Assembly: GCA_025757745.1 (NCBI GenBank) | Contig: CP107217.1 | Location: 868,001-932,000 of the forward strand | Length of the DNA stretch: 64,000 bases | From: Coriobacteriaceae bacterium | Lineage (GTDB): Bacteria > Actinomycetota > Coriobacteriia > Coriobacteriales > Coriobacteriaceae | Direction of reading: 5' to 3' | Shown here: one piece after another, positions 24,824-33,571 of the stretch | Layout: each line of letters begins with the position of its first letter | Numbering within the stretch: the stretch's first letter is position 1 | Translations under genes and position numbers: made by a program | The notes under the pieces: model-generated | The model's input: the letters and a program-made list of their open reading frames with translations, nothing else | The model's database searches: none | What the model was told of the DNA's origin: nothing

Positions 24824-24837
24824 GTTTGAGCAAATAA

Positions 24838-24937
24838 TTTAGATTAGTTCGAGTTTAGTTCGAATAAAGAAGCCGAATGCGATGACCTAAAGCGTATGCA
24901 TTTTTAGTATTAGATGCGTATGAAATGGAGGATGTGA
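24838..24937 (+). promoter_or_regulatory. Promoter region of the RiPP-like cluster
   Basis: AT-rich leader with direct repeats TTAGTTCGA (two copies, about 24844-24864) and GCGTATG (two copies, near 24893 and 24916). Promoter-like TAGTAT sits near 24906 and ATGGAGG precedes the ATG at 24938. The repeats could bind a regulator. Confidence 0.4.
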
Positions 24938-25219
24938 ATGGATGAGCTAATAGACTTTAAAAAACGATTTCTCAAGAATGGCGAGCTGGTTTCAATTCCA
25001 AAAAAGGAAAGCTATAAAAGAATCATGCTGCTATGGGCCGTCTCTTTCTTTGAATTAAATACAAGTTATACGGAGCTTCAGGTTAATCGTGTGCTGTCAC
25101 AGCTCTATCCTGATTATGCCGTGTTGAGGCGGTACTTGGTTGATTATGGATTCCTATTAAGGGATGAACGAGGCCTGAAATACGAGGTTAATCGTGATGT
25201 TCACGGTATTGAGAGCTAG
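24938..25219 (+). CDS. DUF2087-domain protein
   Basis: A 93-residue protein matching the DUF2087 layout: an N-terminal IPKKESYKRIMLLWAVSFF followed by YTELQVNRVLSQLYPDYAVL and RRYLVDYGFLLRDERG. DUF2087 domains are small winged-helix-like modules often fused or adjacent to ArsR/MarR-type regulators. Here it stands alone as first gene of the AT-rich cluster, with GGAGG upstream. It overlaps the MFS gene by 23 bases. A regulatory or leader-peptide-binding role is possible; neither is shown. Confidence 0.75.
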   Translation: MDELIDFKKRFLKNGELVSIPKKESYKRIMLLWAVSFFELNTSYTELQVNRVLSQLYPDYAVLRRYLVDYGFLLRDERGLKYEVNRDVHGIES

Positions 25220-26381
25220 CCGTCCGGTTCGGGTCCTATATATTGCTAGAGGGATAAGCGAAATAGGCAATTGGTGTGCGAATATTGCTTTGCCAATGCT
25301 GATTTACGAGGTAACTCACGATGTTTCTGCAACTGCTTTGATGGTCTGCTGCAGATTTGCCCCCTCTCTGTTTTCAGTTGCGCTCGCGCAGCTGCCTCAG
25401 AAGATGGGTATCGGGACACTGCAGGCCATGAGATTGGCAGACTTAATTCGCGCGGGATTATTCGTTTGCTATATTTTTGTTGATAGTAAATGGAGTATGT
25501 TTGCTATTACGTGCGCGGTATCGCTTTGCCGAACGGTAGAAATGCCCTGCTTTTACTCGTTGTTAAGAGCCAATACGAATAGTATCAATCGCGACGTAAT
25601 TAATAATTCGTTTGGGTTCCTGCAGAATTTGATGATGGTTCTGGGGCCAGTTGCCGGCGGTTTTGTTGTCGCTCAATTTGGGGCGGAGGCTGTTCTTGCA
25701 TTAGACGCGCTTTCTTTTGCCGCGTCGTTCTGGTTGCTGCGAGATGTTCCGTCGGTTATCGAGGTTAATGATAAAGAGGGAATAAGCAAAAATGAAAAAA
25801 ACAGGACTGCATTTAGTGATCTTAGCGCGAAGCACTTGGCAATTGGTTTCCTATTAATCGATATTTCTAGTGGCGTGGCATTCGGCTCTCTGAATTCTCT
25901 TTTGCCAGCTATAGCGCAATTGCAATTTGACTCGTCATCGATACAATATGGATTCCTTCAGAGTAGTCTTACAATCGGACTGTTGTTCGGAAATACAATA
26001 TACGGTCGTTTAATCAGTGGTTCCGATTGCGTTAAATCATATTGTTTTGTGACGTATCTTGCGCTCGGTGCGTATCTGGCGTTTGGCTATCGCTATGCGT
26101 CTGGGATATCGTTTATTTTCCTTTTTATCGTCGGTGCCGGAAACGCCATTCAAGATGTGCTTCTCATAACATCGCTGCAGGATTTGGCGAGAGACGGATC
26201 TGAATCGATAAGCCTGTTTTCAATTAGGGAGTCTTTGCAATCGGTTGCTGTTGTTATTTCAACACTTCTTGTTTCGCTGTTCACGAGCATCGCGATGTTC
26301 TCAATTCTCGTTACAGGACTTGGTGTATTTTCAATTATGATGGTAGTTGTGTTTCAATTGAATTATTTGCGAAAGATGTGA
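25197..26381 (+). CDS. MFS transporter of the RiPP-like cluster
   Basis: Major facilitator superfamily protein of 394 residues with about 12 membrane helices, resembling the MFS_3/enterobactin-exporter-like subgroup: an N-terminal YIARGISEIGNWCANIALPM, the loop CRTVEMPCFYSLLRANTNS and NNSFGFLQNLMMVLGPVAGG. Exporters of this subgroup move small peptides, siderophores and drugs. ATG at 25197 or GTG at 25194 (GAGG upstream). The gene lies between DUF2087 and the radical SAM gene with only seven bases to the latter, so it would export, or give immunity to, the modified peptide. Confidence 0.85.
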   Translation: MFTVLRASRPVRVLYIARGISEIGNWCANIALPMLIYEVTHDVSATALMVCCRFAPSLFSVALAQLPQKMGIGTLQAMRLADLIRAGLFVCYIFVDSKWSMFAITCAVSLCRTVEMPCFYSLLRANTNSINRDVINNSFGFLQNLMMVLGPVAGGFVVAQFGAEAVLALDALSFAASFWLLRDVPSVIEVNDKEGISKNEKNRTAFSDLSAKHLAIGFLLIDISSGVAFGSLNSLLPAIAQLQFDSSSIQYGFLQSSLTIGLLFGNTIYGRLISGSDCVKSYCFVTYLALGAYLAFGYRYASGISFIFLFIVGAGNAIQDVLLITSLQDLARDGSESISLFSIRESLQSVAVVISTLLVSLFTSIAMFSILVTGLGVFSIMMVVVFQLNYLRKM

Positions 26382-26388
26382 CGTTGAT

Positions 26389-28710
26389 ATGCCTAAAACG
26401 CTTTTAGTATTTCCCCCAGGATGGAGTCCAGTGGGGCCGTATCTTGCCTTGCCTGTTTTGAAGTCATATCTTCAAGAGGTTGAACAATACAAAGTTGACA
26501 TTGTTGACTTAAACGTGGAATTTTACGATGACCTCCTATCTTTTAGACATGTCGAAGAGTGCTGTAAAAGGTATCGGGAATCAAAGGATTCGTTTAGTTC
26601 GAATGTTCAATTAACAATCGAGTTGATACAAAAGTCGGCACTTAATGTTGACGAGGCAAAAGATATTTTCAGATCGAAGAGATAGTGTAATCTAAAAGAA
26701 AGACAATATGCTGAAAACATTTTTAGAAATGCACTCTATATCATAAATCACGTCTCATATGGAGTTAAATACACGTTCAACTCCATAGATCTGCCCTATG
26801 ATTATTATTCGACACCAGAAATAATGAAATCGCTTGCGGATACCTTGCATAATCCGTTTATTTCCTTCTATGAAACTGCCTTTCTTAAGCGTATTCAGAG
26901 GGAAAAAATCGAGTTTATTGGGATTTCGGTGAGCGGCTGTTTCCAATTGATTTCTGCAGTTACGTTAGCGAAACTGATTAAAGAAGAATGTCCATCTGTT
27001 AAACACGTCTCATTGGGCGGCAATTACATTACTCGTTTAGCAGATGACTGCATGAAAGAATGGCATCCCTTTTTTGAATACATTGATTCGATAATGATGT
27101 ATGACGGCGAAGAGCCGCTTGCACGTCTTCTTGAGGCTCTTGACTCTGGTGATGACAATCTCGACTGTGTTCCAAACCTTTGCCATGCTAAAGGTGGAAA
27201 GATATATAAAAACCATCGGATTGAGCAAACATTTATCAACGATACAGTTCCCGATTTCGATGGCTTCGCCCTTTCTAAATACTTCATGCCTGAGCTAATA
27301 CTGCCGGTTTATTCCTCTAGGCAGTGTTTTAATCATTGCGCCTTCTGCACCATTCCCGGTGCTACCGGTGGTTGTTACCGAAAGATGCCTATATCGAGAG
27401 TATTTGAAATAATGTGTCGGTTAAATGAAAAATACGGCACGAGAGTTTTCTCTTTTGTGGATGAAACATTCGAAGGCAAAAGAATGGAGCAACTCGCGGA
27501 TGAAATAAACGCATCGGGAAAAACGTTTTTCTGGCATGGAGAAACGAGGTTCTCTCCAACCCTAAGTACAGACGTTTTTAACAAGATATACCAAAGTGGA
27601 TGTAGGCAGATTCAGTTTGGCCTCGAGTCATACAACCAAAGAGTTCTTGATCTAATGAAGAAGAACACGAGAGTTGATTGGATTGATCGCAATATCCATG
27701 ATTGTCTCAATGCGGGTATTCCTGTTCATCTATTTTTTATGATTGGCTTTCCGACCGAAACTAAAGAAGAGGCTCTGAACACCTTAGCTTATACAGAGAA
27801 TGTTTTGAATTATTCAAAACAGGTATGTGGTGTTCCATATTCCACGAGAGGATTTACGAATTTTGGTCTCGTTATGGGGTCGGATGTTTGGAATCATCCC
27901 GATAAGTATGGTGTCTCTGTAATGCCGAAGTCCCAATATGAGGATTTGCGCCTCGAAGTGGATTATGTTTCAGGCACTGGTTTAACTTTAAATGAAGCAA
28001 AATCCTTATCTGATGAGCATCATATTGATTTTTATATGCAAGAGGTCATAAACGGTAGCGACACAATTGACTTGCCCCAGCGGCTTCATATTTCAGAGGT
28101 GACCTGGATCCTAGATTCTATTCACGCTGTCAGGTATAAGGGACATTTGACCAAAGTAAAGCGACGGCTAACTAGTCTAAATCCAGCTGATCGAATCTGG
28201 CTGGATTCCAAGACCTCTGTCGTGCTCGTTGAGCCATTTGCCTACTTCTATAATTCTGAATACCATCATGTCTATGCTGTTTCCCAGTTGGTATACCTTA
28301 AGTTGGCCCGTTTATTGGAGGCCGATTGTAGCATTTCTCTTATTCTTGATCAGGGCGACCTCGAGCTGACAAGGGCGATAGAAGAACTGTTGCATTATGG
28401 ATTGCTGAATACAAATATCGATGCCGATTATGTAATGCACGATAATGGTTTTCAATTGGTTAAAAGTTCGTTTGTTAAAGAAGTCGGACGCTCAAAAGAG
28501 GGGTTAAGAGTACTGCTGAGTTGTGCCACCCATAGAATGTGTGCGGTTAATGATTATTCGTTCGCTTTGCTTTCGTTGTTTGAAAAGCCGATTACTAAGA
28601 ACGAGGTGCGCGACATTTTGAAAAAAGAGGGACTATCGGCAAACGAGGAGCAATTAAACAAGTTGGTTGATAATTGCATGAAAGCAGATATACTACAATT
28701 GATTAGATAG
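26389..28710 (+). pseudogene. B12-binding radical SAM enzyme with one in-frame amber codon
   Basis: One continuous frame of 773 codons, broken only by TAG at 26683-26685 (codon 99). Before it lies the start of a cobalamin-binding domain (KTLLVFPPGWSPVGPYLALP, DIVDLNVEFYDDLL). After it the frame continues sensibly (QYAENIFRNALYIINHVSYG) into IGISVSGCFQLISAVTLAKL. The radical SAM cluster motif CFNHCAFC (CxxxCxxC) begins at codon 313, followed by FSFVDETFEG, GLESYNQRVLDLMKK and IGFPTETKEEA. A C-terminal 250-residue part resembles a winged-helix peptide-binding region. No good ribosome-binding site precedes the first downstream ATG (26824, 628 codons). The family modifies ribosomal peptides. It is either inactivated, read through, or split. 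Confidence 0.8.
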
Positions 28711-28723
28711 AGGAGGTTTCTGC

Positions 28724-28834
28724 ATGGACGTTATTAACAAAGATCTCTTGGAGCAACTGAAAGAGTCTCAGGAAGAGGGCGTCGTGGTAGAAGTGTTCGA
28801 CTTTGAGGACTACATAGATAAATTCTGCCATTAG
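28724..28834 (+). CDS. 36-residue candidate RiPP precursor peptide
   Basis: A mini-gene starting 13 bases after the radical SAM stop, with a textbook AGGAGG eight bases before its ATG. The acidic peptide begins MDVINKDLLEQLKESQEEG (a leader-like helix) and ends VVVEVFDFEDYIDKFCH. The end is rich in aromatic residues with one Cys and a C-terminal His, a plausible core for radical SAM chemistry. A strong terminator follows 24 bases later, so it is the last gene of the cluster. It matches no precursor family I know. Its role is inferred from position, size and translation signal. Confidence 0.65.
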   Translation: MDVINKDLLEQLKESQEEGVVVEVFDFEDYIDKFCH

Positions 28835-28857
28835 TTTCGGAATTTACTTGCCTCGCT

Positions 28858-28892
28858 TAAAGGAGAAGTCGATTATCGATTTCTCCTTTTTT
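28858..28892 (+). terminator. Terminator of the RiPP-like cluster
   Basis: AAAGGAGAA and TTCTCCTTT enclose TCGATTATCGA-type inner pairs, followed by a T-run. A strong intrinsic terminator. The next 130 bases to nadE hold no gene. Confidence 0.85.
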
Positions 28893-29022
28893 AATTAAAG
28901 ATATTATTGGAATACATGCTCTTAGCACAGGTTGGCGTCTCAGTAAACTGGGAGGTTGCTTTGGCTAGTTAGAGATATGTGAACGTCCGTTAGACTGAAT
29001 CTCAGGGTAGAAGGGGCCTCCA

Positions 29023-31023
29023 GTGTCCAGATCAACAAGGCAATGCTGCGTTTCGGCTAATAAGAACGACGGCTTTTTGCGTGTGGCGGCGGCCTCGCCC
29101 AAGATTCGCGTTGCCGATGTCGAGGGCAATGCCGAGGTTGCGTTGGCGGCTGTTCGCGAGGCTACCGAGCGCGGCGTTCGCGCGCTGGTGCTGCCCGAGC
29201 TTAACCTGACCGGCTATACCGCGGCTGACCTGTTCCATAACCGCACACTGCTGCATGCCTGCGAGGCGGCACTTGTGCACATCCTCGATGAAACCCGTGA
29301 GTTGCCGGTCGTCTTTACCATCGGTCTTCCCGTTGCAGTTGCCGAGAATATCTACAACTGCGCCGCCGTGTGCTGCGCGGGCGAGCTTTTGGGCCTCACG
29401 GCCAAGAAGTATCTGCCCAACTATGGCGAGTTCTATGAGCGCCGTTGGTTTGCTCCAGCGCCTGCGGATCCCGTGTGGGTTGAATTTGCCGGTCAGGGTC
29501 CGGTTCCGCTGGGTTCGGGGCTTGTCTACCGCTGCTGTGATGAAGGTGCCGAGGATATGGTGCTGGGCGTTGAGGTCTGTGAAGACCTGTGGGTGCCGGC
29601 GCCCCCTTCGACCGAGATGGCGCTTGCCGGTGCGACGGTGATTCTCAACCCGTCGGCCTCGGATGAGATTATCGGTAAGGCAGACTACCGCCGCAGCCTT
29701 ATCTCCAATCAGAGTGCGCGCCTGTACTGCGCCTATGCCTATGCGGACGCGAGTGAGGGCGAGTCCACGACCGATATGGTCTTTGCGGGTGAGAACCTCG
29801 TCTACGAAAACGGCTCCAAGCTCGCCGCGACCAAGCTGCTTACCTGCGACATGGCCATCGCCGACGTCGATCTTGACCGCCTGGTTGCCGAGCGCCGTCG
29901 CTCGACGACGTGGACACGCGCGGACGATGCGCTGGAGGCCACGACCGTTGAGTTTTCGTTTGAGGGCGTGCTGGCCAAAGAGCCTGTTCTGCGCGATGCC
30001 TGCGATATCGACCGCGTTTTCCCTCGCGCGCCTTTTGTGCCGGCCGACCACGGTGATCTGGCCGAGCGCTGCGAGACTATTCTCAATCTGCAGACTGCTG
30101 GCCTCAAGACTCGCCTTGCCCATACGGGCACCAAGGCGGCCGTCATCGGCCTTTCGGGCGGCCTCGATTCCACGCTGGCGCTCCTCGTGACCGTGCGTGC
30201 GTTCGACGCCTTGGGCCTGCCGCGCACCGGTATCACGGCCGTGTCCATGCCCGGCTTTGGCACGACGCACCGCACCAAGTCCAATGCCGAGTCGCTCGCT
30301 CACGACCTAGGCGCGAGCTTTCGCGAAGTCTCGATCCATGCAGCCGTGGAGCAGCATTTTAAGGACATCGAGCACGATCCGACCGTCCAGGACGTGACCT
30401 ACGAGAACAGCCAGGCCCGCGAGCGTACGCAGATTCTGATGGACCTGGCCAATCAGGCCGGCGGTTTTGTCATCGGCACGGGCGACCTGTCGGAGCTGGC
30501 GCTCGGCTGGGCTACCTACAACGGCGACCACATGAGCATGTACGCCGTCAACGCGAGCGTGCCCAAGACGCTTGTGCGCCATCTGGTGCGCTATGCCGCT
30601 GATGTTTTTGGCGGGCGTATTGCCGAGGTCTTGCTCGATATCCTCGATACGCCGGTGTCCCCCGAGCTTCTGCCGCCCACGGGCGACGGCGAGATTGCGC
30701 AGAAGACTGAGGATTTGGTGGGCCCGTACGAGCTGCACGACTACTTCCTCTACTACCTGCTGCGTTTTGGCTTTGAGCCGGGCAAGATCTACCGCATGGC
30801 GCTCAAGAGCTTCGAGGGCGCCTACGACGTCAAGACTGTCCACACGTGGTTGCGTACGTTCTACCGTCGCTTCTTTGCCCAGCAGTTTAAGCGCAGCTGC
30901 CTGCCCGATGGTCCCAAGGTGGGCTCGGTGACGCTCAGCCCGCGCGGTGATTGGCGTATGCCGAGTGACGCCAGCTCGCATCTGTGGCTTGCGCAGATCG
31001 ACGCGCTCGATGCAGTTGACTAA
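29023..31023 (+). CDS. nadE: Glutamine-dependent NAD+ synthetase
   Basis: Two-domain cytosolic enzyme of 666 residues converting deamido-NAD to NAD using glutamine ammonia. The N-terminal nitrilase/glutaminase domain (about 20-290) shows Glu in LVLPELNLTGYTAADLF, Lys in LTAKKYLPNYGEFYERRWF and Cys in LGVEVCEDLWVP. The C-terminal synthetase domain has the P-loop GLSGGLDSTLALLV and GTGDLSELALGWATYNGDHMSMY. The GTG at 29023 has AAGGGG upstream. The backbone GC returns abruptly here after the AT-rich cluster. A terminator lies at 31092. Confidence 0.95.
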   Translation: MSRSTRQCCVSANKNDGFLRVAAASPKIRVADVEGNAEVALAAVREATERGVRALVLPELNLTGYTAADLFHNRTLLHACEAALVHILDETRELPVVFTIGLPVAVAENIYNCAAVCCAGELLGLTAKKYLPNYGEFYERRWFAPAPADPVWVEFAGQGPVPLGSGLVYRCCDEGAEDMVLGVEVCEDLWVPAPPSTEMALAGATVILNPSASDEIIGKADYRRSLISNQSARLYCAYAYADASEGESTTDMVFAGENLVYENGSKLAATKLLTCDMAIADVDLDRLVAERRRSTTWTRADDALEATTVEFSFEGVLAKEPVLRDACDIDRVFPRAPFVPADHGDLAERCETILNLQTAGLKTRLAHTGTKAAVIGLSGGLDSTLALLVTVRAFDALGLPRTGITAVSMPGFGTTHRTKSNAESLAHDLGASFREVSIHAAVEQHFKDIEHDPTVQDVTYENSQARERTQILMDLANQAGGFVIGTGDLSELALGWATYNGDHMSMYAVNASVPKTLVRHLVRYAADVFGGRIAEVLLDILDTPVSPELLPPTGDGEIAQKTEDLVGPYELHDYFLYYLLRFGFEPGKIYRMALKSFEGAYDVKTVHTWLRTFYRRFFAQQFKRSCLPDGPKVGSVTLSPRGDWRMPSDASSHLWLAQIDALDAVD

Positions 31024-31091
31024 GGTTGGCTAAATTGAACCAATGCGGGGGTTGCAAGCGTTACACTTTTGCAATCTGATGGCCCGTATCG

Positions 31092-31122
31092 CGCGGCGCT
31101 CTTGTCGGAGCGCCGCGTTTTT
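31092..31122 (+). terminator. Terminator between nadE and aminotransferase gene
   Basis: CGCGGCGCTC (31092-31101) and GAGCGCCGCG (31108-31117) form a perfect stem with loop TTGTCG and a five-T run. It ends 20 bases before the start codon of the next gene, so it may lie in that gene's leader. Confidence 0.85.
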
Positions 31123-31141
31123 CATATCGAAAGGTGGCACC

Positions 31142-32305
31142 ATGCAGGCATCGCAGCGTCTCGACCGCTTTGGCGCGGAGGTCTTCGCCTCGCTCAACAA
31201 CAAACTGCTTGCGCTGAAGGCTCAGGGCAAGACCATTTACAACATGAGCGTGGGCACGCCCGACTTTAAGCCGTACGACCACGTGGTCGAGGCGCTCACG
31301 CAAGCGGCCCAGGACCCCGAGATGTGGAAGTATGCCCTGCGCGACCTGCCCGAACTCAAGCAAGCCGTGTGCGATTACTACGAGCGTCGCTTTGGCGTTT
31401 CGGGCATTACGCCGTCTATGGTGCAGTCGTGCAACGGCACGCAGGAGGGCGTTGGCCATTTGGGCCTTGCCCTGCTCGATCCGGGTGACACCATTCTGGT
31501 TCCCGATCCGTGCTACCCGGTCTTTGAGGCAGGTGCCAAGATCGCCGATGCCAAGCTCGAGTACTATCCGCTGGTGGCGGAGCACAATTACCTGCCCTAT
31601 GTGGCGGGTATCGATCCCGAGGTGGCCGATCGTGCCAAGTACATGATTGTGTCGCTGCCCACCAACCCGGTGGGCTCGGTGGGCACGCCCGAGGTCTACG
31701 AGGAGATCATCGCTTTCGCCCGCGAGCACGACCTGCTCATCGTTCACGACAACGCATACTCCGACATCGTGTTCGACGGCGAGCCGGGCGGCAGCTTCTT
31801 GCAGTATCCCGGCGCGCTCGAGGTGGGCGTTGAGTTCTTCTCGCTCTCCAAGTCGTTTAACGTCACCGGTGCGCGTATCGGCTTTTTGGTCGGTCGCGAG
31901 GATGTGGTCTCGGCCTTTGCCAAGCTGCGCGGCCAGATCGACTTTGGTATGTTCTTCCCGATCCAGAAGGCTGCTATCGCCTGCCTGAACGGTCCGCGCG
32001 ATGAGGTCGAGGCGCAGCGTCTGAAGTACCAGGAGCGCCGCGATGCCCTGTGCGACGGTCTTGAGGGCCTGGGCTGGGAGCGTCCCAACGCGCATGGCTC
32101 TATGTTTGTGTGGGCCAAGCTTCCCGGTGGTCGCACCGATTCCATGGCGTTTTGCGAGGAGCTCATGGAGAAGGCCGGCGTTGTGGTGACGCCGGGCGCG
32201 AGCTTTGGTCCTTCGGGCGAGGGGCACGTGCGCATGGCGCTGGTCTTGCCGCCCGACCAGATTGCTTTGGCTGTCGAGGCCATTCGCGAGGCGGGCCTGT
32301 ATTAG
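31142..32305 (+). CDS. Class I/II PLP aminotransferase
   Basis: Fold-type I aminotransferase of 387 residues. Seen are MSVGTPDFKPYDHVVEALTQ at the N-terminus, the cofactor contact CNGTQEGVGHLGLALLDPGD, PTNPVGSVGTPEVYEEI, HDNAYSDIVFDG and the PLP lysine in FFSLSKSFNVTGARIGFLVG. The closest families are LL-diaminopimelate aminotransferase (DapL) and related PatA/AspC-type enzymes. It could supply the N-acetyl-DAP aminotransferase step missing from the lysine operon at 36-41 kb, but it is not adjacent to it. Start at 31142 with GAAAGGTGG upstream. Confidence 0.88.
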   Translation: MQASQRLDRFGAEVFASLNNKLLALKAQGKTIYNMSVGTPDFKPYDHVVEALTQAAQDPEMWKYALRDLPELKQAVCDYYERRFGVSGITPSMVQSCNGTQEGVGHLGLALLDPGDTILVPDPCYPVFEAGAKIADAKLEYYPLVAEHNYLPYVAGIDPEVADRAKYMIVSLPTNPVGSVGTPEVYEEIIAFAREHDLLIVHDNAYSDIVFDGEPGGSFLQYPGALEVGVEFFSLSKSFNVTGARIGFLVGREDVVSAFAKLRGQIDFGMFFPIQKAAIACLNGPRDEVEAQRLKYQERRDALCDGLEGLGWERPNAHGSMFVWAKLPGGRTDSMAFCEELMEKAGVVVTPGASFGPSGEGHVRMALVLPPDQIALAVEAIREAGLY

Positions 32306-32448
32306 AAAGGTATTTCGGCTCGTCAATAGCTCGAAACCGATTTCGTGCAGTTATTTTACGATTTCTGCAAACAATTTCGGTAAACGGTCGATTTTTGGCT
32401 GCGAATAGGAGCATAATCAAAGTCCCGATTGGATGTATTGGGATTACG

Positions 32449-32481
32449 GCAAGCCGCTCGGGTCGTTCCCGGGCGGCTTGC
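32449..32481 (+). promoter_or_regulatory. Strong hairpin in ldh leader
   Basis: GCAAGCCGCTCGGG (32449-32462) pairs with CCCGGGCGGCTTGC (32468-32481) with one T-G pair around TCGTT, ending 25 bases before the ldh start. There is no T-run, so an mRNA-stabilising leader structure is more likely than a terminator. Confidence 0.5.
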
Positions 32482-32506
32482 TTGTGGAGAGAGATGGGAG
32501 TTTCTA

Positions 32507-33457
32507 ATGGTTAACGAGAAGAAGGTCGCTATTGTCGGCTGCGGTTTCGTTGGTTCGTCTTCGGCGTTCGCGCTGATGCAGAGTGGTCTGTTCTCCGAGA
32601 TGGTCCTCATCGACGTGGACAAGAACCGCGCCGAGGGTGAGGCCCTGGATATCGCGCACGGCATGACGTTTGCCGAGCCGATGAAGATCTACGCCGGCGA
32701 TTATTCCGATGTCGCCGACGCCGCCATGATCGTCGTCACCGCTGGCGCTGCCCAGAAGCCCGGTGAGACCCGTCTGGACCTGGTCAACAAGAACGTCAAC
32801 ATCTTTAAGTCCATCATTCCCGAAATTAAGAAGTCTGGCTTCGACGGCATTCTGCTCATTGTCTCCAACCCGGTCGATGTTCTGACCTATGCCGCCATCA
32901 AGATGTCCGGCCTGCCCGAGGGCCATGTCATCGGCTCCGGCACCGTGCTCGACACTGGCCGTCTGCAGCAGATGCTTGGTGCCCACGTCGAGGTTGACCC
33001 GCGCGATGTCCAGGCCTATGTCATGGGTGAGCACGGCGACTCTGAGTTTGTCGCTTGGTCCAGCGCCCAGGTTGCCGGCGTGCCGCTGAACACTTTCTGC
33101 GAGCTTCACGGTCATCTGGAGCATGAGGCTGCCGAGAAGCGCATCGCCGAGGACGTCAAGAACTCCGCCTACACCATCATCGAGAAGAAGCACGCCACCT
33201 ACTATGGCGTCGCCATGGCCGTCAAGCGCATCTGCACCGCCGTCATGCGCGATGAGCAGACCGTTCTGCCCGTCTCCTCGCTCATGGTGGGCGAGTATGG
33301 CCTGTCCGATCTTGCCATCTCCATGCCGACGGTCGTTGGCCGCGACGGCGTCGTCTGTCGCGTCCCCGTGCCGCTGAACGATGACGAGCAGCATGAGCTC
33401 ACCGCCTCCGCCAAGGCCCTCAAGGACATTATCGACAGCGTCGACTTCTCCTGCTAA
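32507..33457 (+). CDS. ldh: L-lactate dehydrogenase
   Basis: NAD-dependent cytosolic enzyme of 316 residues reducing pyruvate to L-lactate in fermentation. The Rossmann motif is VAIVGCGFVGSSSAFAL at residues 7-23 with Asp in LIDVDKNRAEGEALD (NAD preference). The mobile loop and substrate Arg are in GAAQKPGETRLDLVNKN, SNPVDVLTYAA follows, and the catalytic His is in VMGEHGDSEFVAWSSA. The loop Gln (AQKPGETR) and overall length fit LDH rather than malate dehydrogenase. The ATG at 32507 has GGGAG upstream. A terminator follows at 33489. Confidence 0.93.
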   Translation: MVNEKKVAIVGCGFVGSSSAFALMQSGLFSEMVLIDVDKNRAEGEALDIAHGMTFAEPMKIYAGDYSDVADAAMIVVTAGAAQKPGETRLDLVNKNVNIFKSIIPEIKKSGFDGILLIVSNPVDVLTYAAIKMSGLPEGHVIGSGTVLDTGRLQQMLGAHVEVDPRDVQAYVMGEHGDSEFVAWSSAQVAGVPLNTFCELHGHLEHEAAEKRIAEDVKNSAYTIIEKKHATYYGVAMAVKRICTAVMRDEQTVLPVSSLMVGEYGLSDLAISMPTVVGRDGVVCRVPVPLNDDEQHELTASAKALKDIIDSVDFSC

Positions 33458-33488
33458 ATCAAGCTCGTTGGAGCGAAAAGCTACAATG

Positions 33489-33525
33489 AAGGCGTCCGAG
33501 TCCACACGGCCCGGGCGCCTTTTTG
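33489..33525 (+). terminator. Terminator after ldh
   Basis: AGGCGTCCGAG pairs with CCCGGGCGCCT (two wobble pairs), then TTTTT. It abuts the first copy of the 31-bp repeat. Confidence 0.85.
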
Positions 33526-33554
33526 GTGCAAAGTAACCTGACCCCAATGCACCA
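33524..33554. repeat. 31-bp REP-like palindromic repeat, copy 1
   Basis: TGGTGCA (33524-33530) and TGCACCA (33548-33554) are inverted ends around a 17-base centre. A second copy with 28 of 31 identical positions lies at 34737-34767, so the two flank the DUF2974 gene. Confidence 0.75.
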
Positions 33555-33571
33555 TAGTTGATGGGAGCGCC

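Larger units (their letters stand above)
23314..24837 (+). pseudogene. Small gene interrupted near its 3' end by an IS3 element
   Basis: An open frame begins at GTG 23314 or ATG 23317 (GAGGTGA upstream) and encodes MYPYMTFEDGTEVIHS followed by VIVHFERPTAEGFDSARCEL and WTDWEGHFTQSEKRAFEEC. At 23524 it runs into an insertion sequence. Removing the IS and one copy of the GTT duplication joins it to TGAGCAAATAA at 24827-24837, giving a 72-residue product ending ECLSK. So only the last few codons are displaced; the current frame reads on into the IS to 23670. The family is unknown to me. Confidence 0.6.

Noticed and set aside
23874..24833. 319-codon minus-strand frame inside the IS3 element
   Set aside because: Antisense shadow of a very GC-rich transposase gene; no ribosome-binding site or known domain.
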